Source: Pedobacter sp. MC2016-05 (GTDB taxonomy: Bacteria > Bacteroidota > Bacteroidia > Sphingobacteriales > Sphingobacteriaceae). From it: a DNA stretch of 49,527 nt. A program made the translations under genes and the position numbers. Below are positions 45,561-49,527 of this stretch, one piece after another; the first letter of the stretch is position 1; the number at the start of each line of letters is the position of its first letter. The stretch lies in assembly GCF_026239735.1 (NCBI RefSeq), contig NZ_JAPIVT010000028.1:1-49527 (forward strand), read 5' to 3'. The notes below the pieces were generated by a model that was given only the letters and a program-made list of their open reading frames with translations, did no database searches and was not told the origin of the DNA.

Positions 45561-45580
45561 AGGGTTGCTAAACCAGCAAC
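45561..45580 (+). repeat. Hairpin similar to that at 32787
   Basis: AGGGTTGCTAAACCAGCAAC: GTTGCT pairs with AGCAAC around five bases. It shares AGGGTTGCTAAA and AGCAAC with the hairpin at 32787-32810. It lies 49 bases before the ATG at 45629. Confidence 0.45.
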
Positions 45581-45628
45581 TTGACAAGCCTTCGAAAGCC
45601 GCTTACTTTGCTTAAAAAAAATATCAAC

Positions 45629-46177
45629 ATGGAAAAAGAACACTACACCCAGGCTCTATCCCGCCATCACGAATTACCGATTGGCTTTAGAAACTATTTA
45701 GCGATCGCCCTGGAAGAATTTCAGTTCGAGGAAGACCGAACAATGGGGTCGCAGCAGCTTACAACACTTTATCTCTCCTATATCCATAATGGACTAGCTA
45801 TGCTTTATGCGGAAAATTTAAAAAGTCAAGCACTAATGGTTGTTGATTTTTACGGAGAGGGAGATTTTCTGCCCGCAATCCCAATATCAGACGGGGAAAC
45901 TCATCAGCTAAAAATATTATTTCTCGAAACAACCACCCTGCTTGCCCTAAATGAAAGGCATTATACCTTTCTCCCAAAGATATTCATTTCCACCAGTTTG
46001 CTTTATCAAAAGATTGGTGCGCTAACCATCGCTCATCAGCTTAAAAAAGAATTGATCGGCAGAATAAAGCCAGCGAACAAACGTCTGGCAGCATTGCAGC
46101 AATGGCGGCCACAGCTCAAAGGCCGAATCCCAGAAAATTACCTCAAAAACTATCTAAATATGCGAATTGATAAATAA
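45629..46177 (+). CDS. Crp-like (cyclic-nucleotide-binding-fold) protein
   Basis: About 182 residues from the ATG at 45629 (MEKEHYTQALSRHHELPIGF). The barrel region (GLAMLYAENLKSQALMVVDF then YGEGDFLPAIPI; LFLETTTLLALNERHYTFL) and overall length resemble the regulator on the other strand at 44724. The C-terminal part (QQWRPQLKGRIPENYLKNYL) holds the position of an HTH that is weak here. It may regulate the cluster. The preceding frame extension back to 45581 is unlikely to be translated. Confidence 0.65.
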   Translation: MEKEHYTQALSRHHELPIGFRNYLAIALEEFQFEEDRTMGSQQLTTLYLSYIHNGLAMLYAENLKSQALMVVDFYGEGDFLPAIPISDGETHQLKILFLETTTLLALNERHYTFLPKIFISTSLLYQKIGALTIAHQLKKELIGRIKPANKRLAALQQWRPQLKGRIPENYLKNYLNMRIDK

Positions 46178-46251
46178 AGCCAGACCAAATGAGCATGATT
46201 ATTCCCCAACAGAAAGTGGGTATAAATGATCTTAGAATCCAGAAGGCAAAA

Positions 46252-46315
46252 CAGGGCAGGCCTGGTTAATAATAGCCTAAATCATTGAACACCTGCCTAA
46301 AGGCACCTGCCCTTG
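46252..46315 (+). terminator. Hairpin with two alternative right arms
   Basis: CAGGGCAGG (46252-46260) can pair with CCTGCCCTTG (46306-46315) or, through GGCAGG, with CCTGCC at 46292-46297. The right side contains a direct repeat CACCTGCC. It lies 75 bases after the Crp-like gene and 100 before an XRE gene. Alternative folding would allow attenuation, but a plain terminator is simpler. Confidence 0.45.
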
Positions 46316-46415
46316 TTTGATCAGTAAACTTATCTAAAAAAAATCAAAATGTCAAGCAATTACGTGACACCTTCAAATGAATAAAATTTGACATTGGACG
46401 ACTCAAAAGTTATCC

Positions 46416-46673
46416 ATGATCAGTGAGAAAGAAAAGGAAATTCTGAAAAAATTCGGAGCGCATTTAAAGAAACTTAAAGAAGCCAGAAACCTTTCTTACC
46501 GACAATTTTATGCACAAAGCGGGGTCAATACAGGAGATATTATCAAATACGAAAAAGGAGAAACCGCCCCGGATCTAATCACCATTAAACGTCTTGCCGT
46601 GGGGCTAAAAGTCCATCCCAGTGAATTGAATAATTTTGACTATGGAATTGACTTTGAAGCAGGTCTGGAGTAA
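46416..46673 (+). CDS. XRE-family transcriptional regulator (small)
   Basis: 85 residues, essentially one HTH_3 domain: FGAHLKKLKEARNLSYRQFY, AQSGVNTGDIIKYEKGETAP, DLITIKRLAVGLKVHPSEL. Such single-domain regulators bind operators as dimers and often control neighbouring accessory genes. It is between the Crp-like gene and the second LytTR/kinase pair, all on the plus strand but with gaps of 240 and 430 bases. Target unknown. Confidence 0.85.
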   Translation: MISEKEKEILKKFGAHLKKLKEARNLSYRQFYAQSGVNTGDIIKYEKGETAPDLITIKRLAVGLKVHPSELNNFDYGIDFEAGLE

Positions 46674-47104
46674 TTAAGCATGGCTGCTCACCACTAATGA
46701 AGATAAACTTGTACTGTTGTGAATTGTTTATTCCCAGAAAAGTAAACTTATTACACTCACAAAAATAGTAAGTTAATGCTGGAAACCATCTAAATCTACT
46801 TTTTCTTCCCCATCCGTTCTCGAAGCTGCGAAACCCGCAAACTAAAAAGATTATGAAGCATCATTTCACACTGGACATCAAAATTACGTCATAGGGAGAT
46901 TGCGCTCCGCTAGCTGCGACTACGAAATGCTCAATCCACTTACCAGGACCAGTCTCAAAACCCATCTCATTTATCTTTGGATTAAAATCCTAATCATACT
47001 TATATATCAGTAAAAAAAGGCATTTAACCTATCAATTTCATTACATTAAAAACCCTTTTAGGAATATTTCAATATCTTGGGATTAACCTAAATCATTGAA
47101 CCTT
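46674..47104. other. Intergenic region before the second LytTR regulator
   Basis: 431 bases with no gene. Its end contains CCTAAATCATTGAAC (47087-47101), an exact 15-base copy of 46276-46290, directly before the regulator ATG. Confidence 0.5.
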
Positions 47105-47845
47105 ATGAAAAAACCTATCCCAATCATTATTGTGGATGATGAAAACGGTGCGATCAATACCCTCACCGACTACATATCCGAACTGCCCAATCTTGGGCTC
47201 CAGAAAACATTTACCAAACCACTTGTAGCACTGGCTGAACTCTCCAGAGAAAAAATACCACACTTAATTTATATGGATATCGATATGCCGGGAATGTCCG
47301 GAATAACCCTTGCCAACAGCTTGAAAGCCACACCGCACCACGTGATCTTTACCACCTCACACCCGGATTATGCAATTAAAGCCTTTGATTTAAGGGCCCG
47401 GCATTACCTATTAAAACCTTTCGATCTTTCAGAATTTGCCGATAAAACTACTGTGGTAGTAAACGAATTTTTTCAACCGCACCATTTAGATAACGAAACC
47501 GACGATGCATTCCTGCTCAGAAAAAAACAGGACAGCAAACGTCTTATCAAAGTTTTAAAAAGAAACATCATCTATATCCAGGGCGCCAATAATCATATCC
47601 ACTTTTTCACCACTCATGGTGATTACTCGGTATACATGACATTTAAAGAAATTACCGAACGTCTAGTCCGCGACCCAAATTTTTTCATGGTTCAGCGATC
47701 TTATATCATCAACCGAGAGCAACTCGACGAAGTAGAGGGGAACACTTTATACCTAAAAGAATATCAGGTTCCTATGTCCCCCAACTATAGCCAATCATTC
47801 ATGAACTGGTACAATCATGTGCACTTGAAGACGTGCCGGAAATAG
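47105..47845 (+). CDS. LytTR-family response regulator (second)
   Basis: 246 residues from the ATG at 47105 (MKKPIPIIIVDDENGAINTL). The receiver domain shows the acidic pair VDDE, phospho-acceptor Asp in LIYMDIDMPGMSGITL, Thr in VIFTTSHPDYAI and Lys in YLLKPFDLSEF. The LytTR domain follows (RLIKVLKRNIIYIQGANNHI, FMVQRSYIINREQLDEVEG). It is followed by a LytS-type kinase 245 bases downstream, with a hairpin in between, so partner kinase and regulator may be expressed at different levels. Confidence 0.92.
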   Translation: MKKPIPIIIVDDENGAINTLTDYISELPNLGLQKTFTKPLVALAELSREKIPHLIYMDIDMPGMSGITLANSLKATPHHVIFTTSHPDYAIKAFDLRARHYLLKPFDLSEFADKTTVVVNEFFQPHHLDNETDDAFLLRKKQDSKRLIKVLKRNIIYIQGANNHIHFFTTHGDYSVYMTFKEITERLVRDPNFFMVQRSYIINREQLDEVEGNTLYLKEYQVPMSPNYSQSFMNWYNHVHLKTCRK

Positions 47846-47862
47846 TCCCTACTTTTTGCTCA

Positions 47863-47888
47863 GATCACCATTATGTGTGGTGGTGATC
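47863..47888 (+). terminator. Hairpin between the second regulator and kinase
   Basis: GATCACCA (47863-47870) pairs with TGGTGATC (47881-47888) around ten bases, 18 bases after the regulator stop. No T run follows; it could attenuate rather than stop transcription. Confidence 0.45.
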
Positions 47889-48089
47889 AGGGTTAATGTA
47901 GTAGTTGTGGGATCAGTCGTTCGAGAATCCCGCTGCGCTACAGAGCGGAAGATAAACACAGTTTTCTTGCTCAATTTAGATGTATAATTTGCTTTCATAT
48001 CGGAAAACTAGCCGCATAGACCATCTGAAAAGAGCCTCCGTGGCCAAGCGTGCCATTCCCGTGGAGAAAGCTTTAGAACAACAATTAAT

Positions 48090-49175
48090 ATGAAAACCTT
48101 TATCAGAAGATACCGCTGGCATCCTTTACTTTGGATATTGTTTGCAGCCTACGAAATTATCTCACTCTATACCGTACATGGGATAATGGCAAACATGGAA
48201 AATTATGTTGTGCATTATTTTATAAATATATCCCTGGCCTATGTCCTCTCGAGTTGGATACTTCCCTACAGTGTTGGAGGAAATAATCGTAGAATTTTTG
48301 TATTATGCATCTCGCTGGCATTCTTAATGATGCTTTTTCTAATGGCGAGCAACTTTGCTGACCGGCTTCTCGATTTTATCAGCGACGCAGACTTTTTTGG
48401 AACTAGCGGGCTGGATGAGATCTTTATAGCGGTTACGATCTGGCGGGGAATACATTTTATGGGAATCGGCTTTACAATTTTTCTCTTCGAAAACCGAATC
48501 AACATGCTGAAACAAAGCGCAGATATGCAAAAAAAGGCATCAGAATCAGAAATGCAAAAGTCTAATCTGGCCCTAGAACTCGCCAATGCCCGAAATGCAT
48601 ATCTTCAGGCGCAGATCAATCCTCATTTTATGCTTAGCAGCCTGAGTTATATTTATGACAATACACGAAAATTAGCACCCAGCATCTCAGAAACTGTCCG
48701 ATATCTTTCCAAACTCCTCAGATATGCCTTATCCAGTGAGCGGGGACCGAAAAAAATCGACATAAATATTGAAATTGAACAGGTGGAGAACCTGATAAGA
48801 ATTACCCAGCTTAAAAAAACAGACTCTTATATCCTTTTCCATTGTAAACCTGAATGTAGACGCGCTAAGCTTATTCCCTTTGTACTGCTATCGCTTGTTG
48901 AAAACATGCTCAAACATGGAGACCTGAGCAATCAGGAAGAGCCTGGCACCATCAAGATTTTCAAAAGCGAGGCAGCATTAATCATCGAAACCACAAATAG
49001 AAAAAGCGATGGAGTCAATGACACCGGTCTCCATACCGGGCTAAGCAATATCCGCCAACGCCTGATTAATATCTACGGAGATCACGGTGTTATACAATAT
49101 GTAACTTCGGGCGAAGCCTTTCGCACTAGGGTGAGCCTGCCTTTTGAAGAATGTCTTTCACAGGATGGTGAGTGA
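48090..49175 (+). CDS. LytS-type sensor histidine kinase (second)
   Basis: 361 residues. Four membrane helices in residues 10-150 (HPLLWILFAAYEIISLYTV; NISLAYVLSSWILPYSV; ISLAFLMMLFLMASNFA; GIHFMGIGFTIFLFE), then a coiled-coil and the His_kinase motif NAYLQAQINPHFMLSSLSYI with the phospho-acceptor His. The usual FNxLN is MLSSLS here. The HATPase region has LLSLVENMLKHGDLS and a G-box-like TGLHTGLSNIRQRL. Probable partner of the regulator at 47105. The replacement of the usual Phe-Asn after NPHF is a minor oddity. Confidence 0.9.
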   Translation: MKTFIRRYRWHPLLWILFAAYEIISLYTVHGIMANMENYVVHYFINISLAYVLSSWILPYSVGGNNRRIFVLCISLAFLMMLFLMASNFADRLLDFISDADFFGTSGLDEIFIAVTIWRGIHFMGIGFTIFLFENRINMLKQSADMQKKASESEMQKSNLALELANARNAYLQAQINPHFMLSSLSYIYDNTRKLAPSISETVRYLSKLLRYALSSERGPKKIDINIEIEQVENLIRITQLKKTDSYILFHCKPECRRAKLIPFVLLSLVENMLKHGDLSNQEEPGTIKIFKSEAALIIETTNRKSDGVNDTGLHTGLSNIRQRLINIYGDHGVIQYVTSGEAFRTRVSLPFEECLSQDGE

Positions 49176-49394
49176 TCGGTATTGGCAAAAAGCTTTTTAG
49201 AAAAACTTCCAAAGACTCCAACATAATATGGTAGCTACGGATTACATCTTATTATATTTTCAATAATAGTAAATCAACCTCTGTCTCCAGGTCAAACTGC
49301 CCCAATTTGGCTGTTGGATGATGTACATTGATTAAATTAAATTGGCCTATTGTAGTATCCTACCTCTTCTGTAACTTATTCTGCTATGTGTTAT
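49176..49394. other. Non-coding stretch after the second kinase
   Basis: It has no gene and no reverse-transcriptase remnant. Just to its right, near 49401-49430, is AATTTTTTCAAAAATT, an AT-only dyad. The intron-like sequence begins somewhere near there. Confidence 0.4.
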
Positions 49395-49527
49395 TCCTTT
49401 AATTTTTTCAAAAATTTTGAAAGACGAAAAGGAATCCGATTTACAGCGATGGAAGCATTACTTCCCTCCACAAGTTTTGGTATTGAACCGACTTTAACCC
49501 TATAGTCGATTGCCATGCCCGGCGCAC
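49395..49527 (-). mobile_element. 5' end of a group II intron (fragment at the window edge)
   Basis: Read on the minus strand from the last base, the sequence starts GTGCGCCGGGCATGGC. It then has CTATAGGGTTAAAGTCGG, a close match to the GTGCG start and the AGGGT...AGTC domain I block of group II introns (compare Ll.LtrB, which begins GTGCGCC and has ATAGGGTGTTAAGTC), then GTGGAGGGAAGTAATGC. The left limit of the intron-like sequence is unclear and about 350 bases separate the edge from the kinase gene. No reverse-transcriptase frame is present, so within the window only a truncated 5' fragment is seen. Confidence 0.5.

Overview
The window looks like a chromosomal piece of a Bacteroidota genome, most likely a Sphingobacteriaceae/Pedobacter-like soil or freshwater bacterium. 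The signs are SusC/SusD genes, LytTR regulators paired with LytS-type kinases, a CzcA-TolC fusion, DUF6428 in an arsenic operon, a TlpA-DUF3738 fusion, AT-rich intergenic DNA and TAnnTTTG-like -7 boxes. The genus is an inference. No tRNA, rRNA, CRISPR array or prophage was recognised.

Layout. 1-5 kb: a PDZ/S41 protease cut by the left edge, a sensor kinase/LytTR regulator pair with overlapping ends, and a second S41 protease. 5-11 kb (minus): a heavy-metal efflux unit made of a small conserved protein, an RND pump fused to its TolC channel, and the periplasmic adaptor. 11-15.4 kb (plus): YnfA, then an arsenic operon (arsR, DUF6428, acr3, two tandem metallophosphoesterases, a broken second arsR) with two near-identical operator-like sites. 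15.6-20.4 kb: a SulP permease, an IS982 transposase relic, a RelE-type toxin-antitoxin pair and D-lactate dehydrogenase. 20.9-26.4 kb (minus): the mutagenic repair cassette imuA-imuB-dnaE2. 27-31.8 kb: three short-chain dehydrogenases with an AraC and a Crp/Fnr regulator. 32-36 kb: an accessory patch with an excisionase-like HTH protein, an unrecognised 38x-residue protein, an XRE regulator and an unusual cluster of nested inverted repeats.

36-46 kb holds the most unusual locus. On the plus strand is a SusC-SusD-TlpA/DUF3738 operon with no carbohydrate enzymes. Converging on it from the minus strand are a Crp-like regulator, a protein resembling the N-terminal and kinase parts of class III lanthionine synthetases (LanKC) but without the LanC cyclase and carrying a frameshift, a MauE-type redox membrane protein, and two related small exported Cys-containing peptides, one intact and one decayed. 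I infer a secreted-peptide/redox system whose modifying kinase and second peptide are decaying in this strain. The function is not established.

46-49.5 kb has an XRE regulator, a second LytTR regulator/LytS-type kinase pair and, at the right edge, what looks like the 5' end of a group II intron on the minus strand. Several short near-identical repeats and strong palindromes lie between genes and are listed separately.
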